Of a stretch of 64,000 nucleotides of DNA, positions 16,552 through 25,040 are shown in pieces (position 1 is the first letter of the stretch; each line of letters opens with the position of its first letter). Location: assembly GCF_000473205.1 (NCBI RefSeq), contig NZ_KI421507.1, positions 9,490-73,489 of the forward strand. The letters run 5' to 3'. The notes beneath the pieces are model-generated. The model was given only the letters and a program-made list of their open reading frames with translations. It was not told the DNA's origin and ran no database searches. The DNA comes from Pseudophaeobacter arcticus DSM 23566. GTDB lineage: Bacteria > Pseudomonadota > Alphaproteobacteria > Rhodobacterales > Rhodobacteraceae. The position numbers were made by a program, and so were the translations under genes.

Positions 16552-16600
16552 CGGTCTCCAAAACCGTAGGTCTCGGGTTCGAACCCTGATGCCCCTGCCA
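16552..16600 (+). tRNA. 3' fragment of tRNA-Trp (CCA anticodon), probable attachment-site remnant
   Basis: The anticodon arm CGGT-CTCCAAA-ACCG (anticodon CCA at 16558-16560), a T-arm around GGGTTCGAACC and the acceptor 3' strand TGCCCCTGCCA ending in encoded CCA are present. The 5' acceptor strand and D-arm (expected to begin AGGGGCA) are absent; upstream sequence is unrelated AT-rich DNA. The gene is therefore a 3' half, not a functional tRNA. tRNA 3' halves are the usual crossover region of tyrosine-recombinase elements. Confidence 0.8.
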
Positions 16601-16940
16601 GTAAAATCAATCATTTTTGCCAATGAAGCATAAGCGTGCGAATTCCGCATGTGTCATGCGAATTGCTGTCGATATGTTTCTCCCCATTGGAAGAGAACAC
16701 CTCTACTCCTGCGGCGCGTGGTTTCTTGAGCAAGATTCTCCGGTTTTGAGAGAACTGGCTTTCCATGGTTGCTGGCGTGACAAACCGTTTGTGAAAACTG
16801 TCTTATCAAATTGCTCTATTTGGCCCCCTGAGCGCTGACGTCAGACACAGAGATACTTCGCGGGCTGCCATTTTGCCGCGGCATTCGATCTGTCTCGCAC
16901 TTCCAATTCGGGGAAATGCCCGCCTTTGACACTCCATAGG

Positions 16941-16986
16941 ATGCGCCTCTGACTAACTTATAGTTATTCAGAGGTGCATTTTTTTT
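16941..16986 (+). terminator. Strong intrinsic terminator upstream of the FAD/GcvT dehydrogenase
   Basis: Twelve-base arms ATGCGCCTCTGA and TCAGAGGTGCAT (one G-T pair) around a 15-base loop are followed by eight Ts. It lies 62 bp before the 17048 start. No gene precedes it within 800 bp on this strand. The flanking 16601-16940 holds no supported gene. Confidence 0.75.
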
Positions 16987-17047
16987 GAACTTGCTTCGTC
17001 CTTCGACCCTCATTCTACTCGCGGTGACGAACAGGAGTTTACGAGAC

Positions 17048-19489
17048 ATGCAGAAAACAGCTCGCGCTGTGGTTATTGGGGGCGGCTGCGTTGGCGCTGG
17101 CATCCTCTATGGGCTGACCAAACGTGGATGGAGCGACGTGTGCCTTCTGGAGCGTACCCAGCTGACGGCAGGGTCTACCTGGCACGCGGCAGGCTTGATC
17201 CCAAGTTACGCCCGCGACCGCAATATCGGTCGCATGATCCAAAAGTCGATCGAGATCTATGAAGGTCTTGAGGCGGAAACCGGCATGCAGGTCGGGTGGC
17301 ACAAATGTGGCCAGCTGCGCATCGCCAAATCCCCTGATCGCTGGGATGAATACCGCAGCTATATGGACACCTTCGAGACGCAAGACATCCGTGCGCAACT
17401 GCTGACCGACAAGCAGGCCAAGGAGCTGTGGCCGCTTCTGCGCGGCGACGAGGAGATGCTGGGCGCGCTCTATCATCCCGATGACGGCCATATCGCGCCT
17501 GCAGATGTCACCATGGCCATGGCGCGCGGTGCCCGTGATCGCGGCGCGAAGATCTACCTTGAAACCGAAGTCAAATCGGTCGAACGCACCGCCTCCGGGG
17601 AATGGAAGATCATCACCAACCGGGGCGAGATCCTGGCCGAGCATGTGATTTCGGCAACCGGCAATTATGCTCGCCAGACCGGCGCGATGTTCGGACTTGA
17701 AATCCCGGCGGTGCCGATCATTCACCAATACTGGATCACCGATGCTGTCTCCCAGATCAAGGCGCGCAAGGAGGCTGGCCTTCCCGAAATGCCGATCCTG
17801 CGCGACGAAGGCTTTGAGGGATACCTGCGTGAGGAAGGCGACGGGCTGATGTTCGGCCCCTATGAGAGGACAGAGCATCTTCAACTCTTTGCCGAAAACG
17901 GCGTGCCCGAATGGTTCGGCGCCGACCTGATGGAGGAGGACTTTGACTCAGTTGCCTGGAACTGGGAAGCGGCGCTGGAAAGCGTTCCGGTGCTTGGCGA
18001 GGTCGGCATCAAGGCCAATGTGCGCGGCCCCTTCCAGATGACCCCCGACGAACTGCCACTGGTCGGCAAGGCCTGGGGCTGTCCGAACCTCTGGCTGGCC
18101 GAGGGCGTGCCGGGCGGTATCCTCTGGGGTGCCTCCATCGGCTATTACCTCTCCGAGCAGATCGTTGAGGGCGGCAACGAGATCGACACCTCGGGCCTCG
18201 ATCCCCGCCGCTTTGGCGACTATGCCAACAAAGGCTGGACCCTGCCCAAGGTGCGCGAAGCCTGGGGCACCCACGCCGAACAGCATTACCCCGGCGAGGA
18301 CCGCCCGGCGGCGCGTCCGGCCAAGACCGCCCCCTCTTACGATTTTCTCAACGCCAGGGGCGCGGTCTGGGGCGTCATGAACGGCTGGGAACATCCGAAC
18401 TGGTTCGCGCAGGAAGGTGTCGCGCAGGAAAACCAGGTCAGCTGGAGATGGACCGCCAAGGGCGAGATCGTCGGCGAAGAGGTCAAGGCCGTCCGCGAGG
18501 CTGCAGGCCTGATCGAGATGAGTTTCATGTCCAAGTTCGAGCTTTCCGGCAGCGGGGCGGCCGACTGGCTCGACAAGACCCTGGCCAACAGGCTGCCCAA
18601 GGTGGGTCGTTCAAACCTGTCGCACCTGCTCACAGAGCGAGGCACGGTTGTCGGGGAATTCATCGTCGCCCGGCTGGCGGAGGATGTCTTCTTCCTCATC
18701 GGCACCCCGACCGGTGAGCGCTATTATATGGACGAGCTGTCGCGCCTGCTGCCGACGGATGGCGCCGTGACCCTGCGCAATGTCACCAATGAACGCGCCG
18801 GGATGACCATCGTCGGCCCCAAAGCCCGCGATATCCTTGCAGAGCTGACAGAGCAGAGCCTGCGCGCCCCGGATTTCCCCTGGTTCGGCGTGCGCACCGC
18901 CACCGTTGGTCTGGCCAGCGACGTGCGGATGCTGCGAATGAACTATGAGGGCGAGCTTGGCTGGGAGCTTTACTGCCCGATGCAGTACCAGCGTGGCCTG
19001 ATCGAACGGATCTATGAGGCGGGCCAAAAGCACGGGCTCCGTCTTGTTGGCACCCAGGCGCTGGAATCTTTGCGGCTTGAAAAATCCTACCGGGCGATGT
19101 TTCGCGACATGAACACGGAGCTGACCGCCTGGGAATCTGCGCTGGATCGCTTTGTCGCCATGGACAAGGGCCCCTTCATTGGCCGCGCCGCACTTGCGCA
19201 GGCGCGGGAGGCTGGCGTCACTCAGAAGACCGTGACGCTGAAAATCCCCACCGACGGCATGAGCGTGTTGGGCGGCGAGAGCCTCTGTCGCGACGGCGAG
19301 CTGGTCGGGCGTATCACCTCGGGGAGCTATTCCTACACCTTTGGCCATGACATCGCGATTGCGCTGCTGCCGGTCGCGCTCGGCACGCCCGGGGAGGTGT
19401 TTGATCTGACGATCCTTGGCGTGCGCCACAAGGCCACCGTGATCGAAGACTGCCCCTACGACCCCACCGCAGAGCGCGCGCGTGCATGA
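17048..19489 (+). CDS. FAD-dependent dimethylglycine/sarcosine dehydrogenase-like protein with GcvT domain
   Basis: The 813-residue protein starts at the ATG giving MQKTARAVVIGGG. The dinucleotide-binding loop GGGCVGAG is at 11-18. H46 in GSTWHAAG matches the histidine that covalently carries FAD in dimethylglycine dehydrogenases. The DAO domain spans about 5-370, the FAO_M linker about 375-430, and the GcvT folate-binding and C-terminal barrel domains about 435-805. Family members oxidatively demethylate N-methyl glycines, passing the one-carbon unit to tetrahydrofolate. The exact substrate cannot be read here. A terminator 62 bp upstream may attenuate transcription. A LysR gene lies downstream. 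Confidence 0.87.
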   Translation: MQKTARAVVIGGGCVGAGILYGLTKRGWSDVCLLERTQLTAGSTWHAAGLIPSYARDRNIGRMIQKSIEIYEGLEAETGMQVGWHKCGQLRIAKSPDRWDEYRSYMDTFETQDIRAQLLTDKQAKELWPLLRGDEEMLGALYHPDDGHIAPADVTMAMARGARDRGAKIYLETEVKSVERTASGEWKIITNRGEILAEHVISATGNYARQTGAMFGLEIPAVPIIHQYWITDAVSQIKARKEAGLPEMPILRDEGFEGYLREEGDGLMFGPYERTEHLQLFAENGVPEWFGADLMEEDFDSVAWNWEAALESVPVLGEVGIKANVRGPFQMTPDELPLVGKAWGCPNLWLAEGVPGGILWGASIGYYLSEQIVEGGNEIDTSGLDPRRFGDYANKGWTLPKVREAWGTHAEQHYPGEDRPAARPAKTAPSYDFLNARGAVWGVMNGWEHPNWFAQEGVAQENQVSWRWTAKGEIVGEEVKAVREAAGLIEMSFMSKFELSGSGAADWLDKTLANRLPKVGRSNLSHLLTERGTVVGEFIVARLAEDVFFLIGTPTGERYYMDELSRLLPTDGAVTLRNVTNERAGMTIVGPKARDILAELTEQSLRAPDFPWFGVRTATVGLASDVRMLRMNYEGELGWELYCPMQYQRGLIERIYEAGQKHGLRLVGTQALESLRLEKSYRAMFRDMNTELTAWESALDRFVAMDKGPFIGRAALAQAREAGVTQKTVTLKIPTDGMSVLGGESLCRDGELVGRITSGSYSYTFGHDIAIALLPVALGTPGEVFDLTILGVRHKATVIEDCPYDPTAERARA

Positions 19490-19498
19490 TCGCCCGGC

Positions 19499-19684
19499 AT
19501 GAGAGCACCCGTGTCTGAATACAAAGTTCTTAGACGCTCCCAGTCCTGGTACGGCGAGGACATCGGGATCATGATCCCTGATGCCGCCTATCCCTGCGTT
19601 TCCGGCAATGTCGGCAACGCCAGCAGCTTTGAGTTCCCGGTCCGCTATGAAGAGATCGAACGCGCCTATCAGGGCTGCATGTAG
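19499..19684 (+). pseudogene. Aspartate/hydantoin racemase-family stub
   Basis: The 61 codons contain DIGIMIPDAAYPCVSGNVGN and SFEFPVRYEEIERAYQG. These match the opening of Asp/Glu/hydantoin racemase-like proteins, where a first beta strand is followed by a 'P-G-D-I-G-N-x-x-F-P-V' segment. The frame then stops at a TAG where a family member would continue for another 170-200 residues. It follows the dehydrogenase by 9 bp and probably once formed an operon with it. Confidence 0.6.
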
Positions 19685-19872
19685 GACCCGTTCCACGGTC
19701 AACCCACATTGATCGGCAGGGTCCCCTCGGACTTCAGATGGTCGAAGCCGCTGATGGCTTCTGGCACAATTCTGCCAAGGTGGTAACATGCCCCATCTGC
19801 GTGGCCTCGCCACCTCGGAGCCTGCGCTCCCAAACCGACACAGGCCTCCTTTTTGTTTCCGGGTCCAACCTC

Positions 19873-20850
19873 ATGCATAAACTTCGCGAGTTCGTTCCCT
19901 CCGCCAACTTTCTGTTCACCTTCGAGGCCGCCGCCAGGCGCGGCAGCTTTACAGCCGCGGCCAGCGAATTAAACGTCAGCCAACCCGCCGTCAGCAAGGC
20001 AATTCGTCAGTTGGAAGACGGGTTGGGTTTCAAACTTTTCAGGCGAAATCACTACCACCTGGAATTGACCGCCGAAGGAAAACGGCTCTTTCAGGAGGTC
20101 GAGAAATCCTTTGATCACCTGCACGACATTGTGTCTTCGATGCGCCGTACCTCATGTGAACATCGGGTCAAGGCGTCCTTCTCGGCTTCCTTCCTGCAAC
20201 TATGGCTGTTGCCCAGGCTCTCAGATTTCTACGATCTTCACCCCAACATAACGCTTTCACTTGAGGAAAGTGCCTATGATGACTTTGACCTCTTCGCCCA
20301 TGAGATTGACGTGTCCGCCCGGTTGGGAAACGGAGATTGGACAAATGTCCAGTCCTGGAAACTCGTACCTGAGCTCATCTTCCCCGTTGCCCACCCGGGC
20401 TATATTGCCGCCAATGGCGGCGAGATTGGCCTGGACCAAATTCCGGATCACCGTCTGCTTCATTTCGCCGAGAAGAACCGCCTGCGCTACGGCTGGAAGG
20501 ATTGGCTCTTCACACATGGCGTTTCAATGACCACAAGCAATCGTTCCGTGACCTTCAGCGATGCACTGAGCTCGCTTGGCGCCGCGGCCCTTGGGCATGG
20601 CATAGCACTGGGCTGGACCCACCTGGTTCTCGATTACGTCCTGCGCGGTGCGTTGCAGCCTGTCGGCAATGCCAAGTTCAGCTCCGGAAATGACATCTTT
20701 CTGGTTGCATCGAGAAAACGCCCGCTGTCCGCCGGGGGCAAGGCTTTCGTAGACTGGTTGCTCAAGCGCATGGGCGAAGACATGGCGCGCCACCCGAGTT
20801 TGTTCGACACCAGCACAAAAGAGCTCCCGTCCCTGCCGATGCGCAGCTAG
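19873..20850 (+). CDS. LysR-family transcriptional regulator (GcvA-like)
   Basis: This 325-residue protein has an ATG giving MHKLREFVPSANFLFTFEAA; an extension from 19738 reads as low-complexity non-protein sequence. The winged helix-turn-helix occupies 10-70 (AARRGSFTAAASELNVSQPA, VSKAIRQLEDGLG). The substrate-binding domain (about 95-300) contains the LysR signatures ASFSASFLQLWLLPRL and GAAALGHGIALGW. It probably controls the dehydrogenase/racemase unit upstream, although that lies on the same strand rather than divergently as is usual. Confidence 0.88.
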   Translation: MHKLREFVPSANFLFTFEAAARRGSFTAAASELNVSQPAVSKAIRQLEDGLGFKLFRRNHYHLELTAEGKRLFQEVEKSFDHLHDIVSSMRRTSCEHRVKASFSASFLQLWLLPRLSDFYDLHPNITLSLEESAYDDFDLFAHEIDVSARLGNGDWTNVQSWKLVPELIFPVAHPGYIAANGGEIGLDQIPDHRLLHFAEKNRLRYGWKDWLFTHGVSMTTSNRSVTFSDALSSLGAAALGHGIALGWTHLVLDYVLRGALQPVGNAKFSSGNDIFLVASRKRPLSAGGKAFVDWLLKRMGEDMARHPSLFDTSTKELPSLPMRS

Positions 20851-20953
20851 TCTTCCAGGCAGCTTTTCGATATCGACAAAGGGCCGCGGGGCAATAATCC
20901 AAGCGTTGTTTATCGGCCTGGACAAGGTGCCTGTGGCGCGGAGGGCTACTCCC

Positions 20954-20970
20954 GGCTTTGTTGCACAAAT
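20954..20970 (+). repeat. IS5-like terminal inverted repeat, left copy
   Basis: GGCTTTGTTGCACAAAT resembles the terminal repeat of IS5-type elements. The reverse complement of 28290-28306 (GGCCTTGTTGCATAAAT) matches it at 15 of 17 bases, so the two ends face each other across 7.3 kb. The 20851-21303 gap around it contains no supported gene. Confidence 0.55.
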
Positions 20971-21303
20971 AAGCTGTTGTGGTGTTTCACTGAGTGCATG
21001 GTGACCTCTGCTCGCCGCAACGCATTACGAAACATCGCCTGATTGCGACAATAAACTGAGTTTGCATATTCCGCTTCTGCGCTGTGCCACCGCTACGCTG
21101 CGGCTGCAAAATCTGGTCGTTGGCGAGCTCACACAATGTGGACGAAGCGGGCCTTCGCTACGATGATGCAACCACCTGCAGACTGAGGGCGGCACTCGGA
21201 AAGAAGGAGATCAAAAGTTCCCGATACTTGCGAAGATTATTCGCACAGCATGCACATTCTGGATCGTTTTCCAATTTCCCTGCAAGAGGTTGGGAACTCC
21301 AAT

Positions 21304-22650
21304 TCATGACCAAGCGTCGGTAACCTCTGTCGGTAGCGCCACGCTGGCCTGGAAACCGGTTTCAGAACCCGGTCGTGGCGAGGCAAGAACAAGCGGGCTT
21401 CCGAACCGGTCCGTGATGGTGGCAACGATGGCGAGGCCCAGCCCGCTGCCATCGGTGATTGAACCCGCCCGTTCAAAACGGGTTGTCAGCCGGTCCAGAG
21501 CGTCGCGTGGCAGGACTGGACCATCGTTTGCCACGATAAGTTGCCCGTCGGACGTCAACATCACCTCGACCGGCGAAGTCTGAGCGCCATGACGCACGGC
21601 GTTTTCGACAAGATTTCGGCACAGTATTCCGAAGGCGTCGGGATCCAGGTCCGACATGACCGGCGTCTCGGGCAAGGTCAGCACGATACGCTCTGGCGCA
21701 CTCTTGCGCGCGATGTCCTGCACCACGAGTCGCGCGACGGCGCGCAGGTCGGCGCTTTGGTCCATGCGAAGCCGCCCACCTTCGGCCCTTGCAAGTTGCA
21801 TGAGCCGTTCGGACAGGCGCGTAAGCCGTTTGAGCGTTGTCTCGATCTCTCCGGCGCGGGCCTTGGCGGCCGGGTCGGTGGTCTCAGACTGCAGGCGCTG
21901 CGCCTGTGCGATGGCTCCGGCGAGCGGCGTGCGCAGCTCATGTGCGGCATTGGCAGCAAAGCTGCGCTCGGCCTCAAACGCGGAATGCAGCCGCGCCAGA
22001 AGGCTGTTGAGCGTGGTGGCGACCGGGCCGATCTCGGCAGGCAGATCATTCGCGGGAACCGAGGACAGGTCCCGCGCATTTCGGGTCTCCAGACTGGCGC
22101 GAAAGTGGCGCAGCGGGGCGAGGTTCCTGCGCACGGCAAAGGCGATGGCCGCAAGCGCGATGGGCAAGACGATCATCAGAGGCAGGCCAAGCCCCATCTG
22201 AATGCTCTGTGCCACCTTCTTGCGGTGGTCCAGCGGCTCCGCGACGGTGATGCGGACCGTTTCCTGAAGCACCGCAGCGCTATAGAGCCGGTGGGTCGCG
22301 GTGTCATGGAACCCAGGCCCGTCATAGGGCGGAAACACCGAGGGGTCGGCGGCATGGGATTGCAGCAGGATGCGGCCCTGAGGATCGCGCACGACATAGG
22401 TGAAGAACTCGTCATGGGCGCGAATAGCGGCGAGCCTTTGGGTCAGACCTTGTTCTTCGCGGCCAATGATGTCGGTCACCGCCAAGGGCAGGATGCGTTC
22501 CGCCGTCTCGCGCAGTGCTGAATCGAACACCTCGTCCATCTCATGGCGCACCAGAACGGCCGTCGTTGTCGCCGCCAGGATCCAGCAGATCGCGAGAACC
22601 AGACCGACCGACAGCCCGAGCCGCGCCTGTAGGCTGCGCGGCAGCCTCAT
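21304..22650 (-). CDS. QseC/PmrB-type sensor histidine kinase
   Basis: This 448-residue protein has two membrane segments (about 10-32 and 150-172) bounding a periplasmic sensor of about 115 residues. HAMP follows (about 172-225), then HisKA with the H-box NAAHELRTPLAGAIAQ. The ATPase domain has NLVENAVRHG (N-box) and DGSGLGLAIV (G-box). It phosphorylates the response regulator encoded just upstream, with which it overlaps by 4 bp. It lies divergent from the PepSY/flavoprotein genes that are its likely targets. The periplasmic domain has no family I recognise. Confidence 0.9.
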   Translation of the reverse strand: MRLPRSLQARLGLSVGLVLAICWILAATTTAVLVRHEMDEVFDSALRETAERILPLAVTDIIGREEQGLTQRLAAIRAHDEFFTYVVRDPQGRILLQSHAADPSVFPPYDGPGFHDTATHRLYSAAVLQETVRITVAEPLDHRKKVAQSIQMGLGLPLMIVLPIALAAIAFAVRRNLAPLRHFRASLETRNARDLSSVPANDLPAEIGPVATTLNSLLARLHSAFEAERSFAANAAHELRTPLAGAIAQAQRLQSETTDPAAKARAGEIETTLKRLTRLSERLMQLARAEGGRLRMDQSADLRAVARLVVQDIARKSAPERIVLTLPETPVMSDLDPDAFGILCRNLVENAVRHGAQTSPVEVMLTSDGQLIVANDGPVLPRDALDRLTTRFERAGSITDGSGLGLAIVATITDRFGSPLVLASPRPGSETGFQASVALPTEVTDAWS

Positions 22651-23306
22651 GGTTTGCCCAGCCGATAGCCCATGCCGCGCTCGGTTTCGATCAGTTTGGC
22701 CCCGAGCTTTTTCCGCAGACGGCTGACATGGACTTCGATGGTGTTGCTGTCCACCTCCGTATCGAAGGCATAGAGCTTTTCTTCAAGCTGCGCCTTGGAC
22801 AGAAGCTGGTTGGGACGCGACAGGAAGGCCTCGAACAGCGCCCATTCGCGGGCGGTCAGTTGCACGGACTTGCCATCGCGGTAAATGCTGCGGGCGGCAA
22901 GATCGATGTCCAGCGCCCCGTGGCGGATGATCGGGTTCGGATTGCCGCTGTAGCGCCGCCCGACCGATCCGATACGCGCGGACAACTCGGCCAGATCGAA
23001 GGGTTTGACCAGATAATCGTCCGCCCCGGCGTTCAGCCCCTCGATCCGGTCCGACACCTGATCCAGCGCGGTCAGGATGATGACCGGTGTCACATCCCCT
23101 TGCTTGCGCAGGGTCTTGAGGAACTCGATCCCGCGACCATCGGGCAGCATCATATCAAGCAGGATCAGATCATAGGACGCGCCACGCACCGCTTCGCCTG
23201 CCGCATCCAGCCGCGTCACCCAATCAACCGACTGGCCATCGGCGGCGATCTGGTCTCGTACGGCGGGACCCAAAACGGTGTCATCCTCGATCAGCAGGAT
23301 ACGCAT
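22647..23306 (-). CDS. OmpR/QseB-type response regulator
   Basis: This 219-residue protein starts at the ATG giving MRILLIEDD; a longer form from 23384 adds an unlikely N-terminus. The receiver has the acidic pair in IEDD, acceptor Asp in LILLDMMLPDG and Lys in DDYLVKPFD. The C-terminal winged helix (about 125-218) contains LTAREWALFEAFLSRPNQ and DSNTIEVHVSRLRKKL. It is the partner of the adjacent kinase. The 150-bp gap to the divergent PepSY gene is where its operator would be expected. Confidence 0.92.
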   Translation of the reverse strand: MRILLIEDDTVLGPAVRDQIAADGQSVDWVTRLDAAGEAVRGASYDLILLDMMLPDGRGIEFLKTLRKQGDVTPVIILTALDQVSDRIEGLNAGADDYLVKPFDLAELSARIGSVGRRYSGNPNPIIRHGALDIDLAARSIYRDGKSVQLTAREWALFEAFLSRPNQLLSKAQLEEKLYAFDTEVDSNTIEVHVSRLRKKLGAKLIETERGMGYRLGKP

Positions 23307-23456
23307 GGCGGCTCTGTTCCTATTTATGCTCGGAACCCCAGACATGGCCTGCCTGACTGACGCAAAGCTTACGCCGCCAGACAAAGCGCTTCAGGCTCCC
23401 GTCAGCTTGGCCCCCTATAAACTGAATATCGCTGCCCGGAACAAGGAGCTTGGCCC

Positions 23457-23768
23457 ATGCGAAAGACATCCATGATACTTGCCTGCCTCGCCATTTACGC
23501 GGCCAGCCCGGTGCTGGCGGATGATGATTGCTTTGTCCCGATGGAGAACTGGCAGCCCAGAGACGCGGTTGCAGAGCTTGCCAAAGGCAATGGCTGGACC
23601 GTTCGCCGGATCAAGATCGACGACGGCTGTTATGAGATCAAGGGCCGCGACGCGACAGGTCGGCAGATCGAGGTCACGGTCCATCCGGCCACGCTCGACG
23701 TGATCGAGTTCGAATACGAGGGCGACGACCATGACGACGACAAAAGGGAAGGCCGTGATGATGACTGA
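23457..23768 (+). CDS. Periplasmic PepSY-domain protein
   Basis: This 103-residue protein has a signal peptide (1-21, cleavage after VLA). A small PepSY-type domain contains the pattern WQPRDAVAELAKGNGWTVRR, GCYEIKGRDATGRQIEV and a closing V-H-P-x-T-L-D-V. Two cysteines (DDDC and DDGC) may form a disulfide. The C-terminal tail is Asp-rich and could bind cations. It is paralogous to the protein at 24142-24516. Family members sit in the periplasm and often accompany QseBC-like systems and cytochrome b561 genes. Confidence 0.82.
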   Translation: MRKTSMILACLAIYAASPVLADDDCFVPMENWQPRDAVAELAKGNGWTVRRIKIDDGCYEIKGRDATGRQIEVTVHPATLDVIEFEYEGDDHDDDKREGRDDD

Positions 23769-23814
23769 TCGCGCGTCAGATGCCGCCCCCCCCTGAGGTA
23801 CGCGGCAAATCCGG

Positions 23815-23981
23815 TCCGGTCCGGTGCGGATCTGGGACCCGCTGGTGCGCGTCTTTCACTGGAGCCTCGTCGTGGCCTTTGCGGTGGCGTGGTCTTGGCC
23901 TCCGTTCGCCACAAAGAGAACCTCGCCCGCGCCATGATCACCGGTGACAAGCCCGCGCCTGCGCCGGGAGACATCCAATAA
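23815..23981 (+). pseudogene. Cytochrome b561-type gene with large internal deletion
   Basis: The stretch begins VRIWDPLVRVFHWSLVVAF, the N-terminal signature of PepSY-associated cytochrome b561 proteins including the first heme-region His. It then jumps, with a frame change near 23890, to VLASVRHKENLARAMITG, which is the usual C-terminal tail. About 120-150 codons encoding the remaining membrane helices and heme ligands are missing. It sits between the two PepSY genes, where an intact cytochrome b would normally be. Confidence 0.72.
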
Positions 23982-24141
23982 ACCCAAAGCCGACTGTCCC
24001 TTCGGCCTGCCTTGGCCCCGCCCTTCCCGGCGGGGCCTTTTTCGTTCCTGACAACAAGCTGAAGCAGAAATTGTCACCTTGTCAGGTAGCGCTCAGATCA
24101 GCCCCCCAGATTGGGTTCATCAGAAAACAGGAGACGACCTC

Positions 24142-24516
24142 ATGAAAAAGACCCTGACCATGCTGTCTATTGCTGCGCTGCTGCCCGCAGGTGCCGCGCT
24201 TGCCGATGACGACGACTGCTCTGTGCCGCGCAACCAGTGGCAGCCCCGCGAAGCCGCGCTTCAGGTGGCGCAGGACAATGGCTGGACCGTCCGGGACTTT
24301 GAAGTCGACGATGGCTGCTTCGAGATCAAGGGCCGCGACGCGGACGGTCGGGAGGTCGAGGTCAAGCTCGACCCGGCGACGCTGCAGGTTGTCGAGATGG
24401 AAAACGATGACGACTACGGCACGGCTGCCGGCAATCCGGCCCCGGCCGGCACCGTGGCCCCGCCGCAAAACGGCCTGTTCGGCACCGGCACGCCGCCGAA
24501 GGTCAAGGTGAACTGA
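24142..24516 (+). CDS. Periplasmic PepSY-domain protein, second copy
   Basis: This 124-residue protein has a signal peptide (1-22, cleavage after ALA). The PepSY-type core (WQPREAALQVAQDNGWTVRD, GCFEIKGRDADGREVEV) is very similar to the protein at 23457-23768, but the C-terminal tail is Pro/Gly-rich instead of Asp-rich. The ATG at 24142 is preceded by GGAGACGACC. A duplication within this locus is the simplest origin. Its role is unknown; it may be a periplasmic partner of the membrane reductase downstream. Confidence 0.82.
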   Translation: MKKTLTMLSIAALLPAGAALADDDDCSVPRNQWQPREAALQVAQDNGWTVRDFEVDDGCFEIKGRDADGREVEVKLDPATLQVVEMENDDDYGTAAGNPAPAGTVAPPQNGLFGTGTPPKVKVN

Positions 24517-24557
24517 GTGCCTTTGACGCCCTCCCTTCCAACCAAAGGATAGACCCG

Positions 24558-25028
24558 ATGAAATCACTTCTCTCGACACTCGTGTTGACCACGGCTCTGA
24601 CGATGCCCGGCCTCGCCATGGCGCGGCAGGTCACCTTGACTACCAACCTCAAGACCTATGGCGGCGATGGTGCCTATCTTGCGTTTTATGTGACGGACGC
24701 TTCGGACACCTATATCGGCAGTCTCTGGATGGCTGGCGGAAAGTCGAAATATTACAAACACCTGACCGGGTGGTATCGCGCCACGGGGGGCGACACCGCG
24801 CAGGTCAACGGGATCACCGGCGCCAGCGTCGGCGCGGGCCGGTCGCTTGAGATCACGCTTGATCTGGCCGATGCGCTGTTCGATGCGGGCTACACGCTGC
24901 ACATCGACGCCTCTGTCGAGGATATGCGCGACAGCCCGAACGAAGTGTCGGTGCCGCTGACGACCAACGGGGCGGGAACCCCCGTGAAGGGTCGTCGCTA
25001 CATCGCTGATTTTTCCTACGATATGTAA
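24558..25028 (+). CDS. DUF2271 periplasmic protein
   Basis: In this 156-residue protein the signal peptide ends after AMA (about residue 22). The mature part matches the DUF2271 layout: a beta-rich core with YLAFYVTD, IGSLWMAGG, YYKHLTGWYRATGG and the segment NGITGASVGAGRSLEI near residue 81-96. The T-G-A-S there resembles the core of the S/T-G-A-T site that ApbE flavinylates. DUF2271 genes commonly accompany ApbE and PepSY membrane proteins. It is probably the periplasmic redox protein of this locus, but bound FMN is inference. Confidence 0.8.
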   Translation: MKSLLSTLVLTTALTMPGLAMARQVTLTTNLKTYGGDGAYLAFYVTDASDTYIGSLWMAGGKSKYYKHLTGWYRATGGDTAQVNGITGASVGAGRSLEITLDLADALFDAGYTLHIDASVEDMRDSPNEVSVPLTTNGAGTPVKGRRYIADFSYDM

Positions 25029-25040
25029 GGGGATTGGGCC

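Noticed and set aside
16552..16600. Functional tRNA-Trp gene
   Set aside because: The 5' acceptor strand and D-arm are missing, so it cannot fold as a full tRNA. It is kept as a fragment.
16860..17047. Glycine riboswitch ahead of the GcvT-domain gene
   Set aside because: The conserved riboswitch core is not visible. Only the terminator stem is supported.
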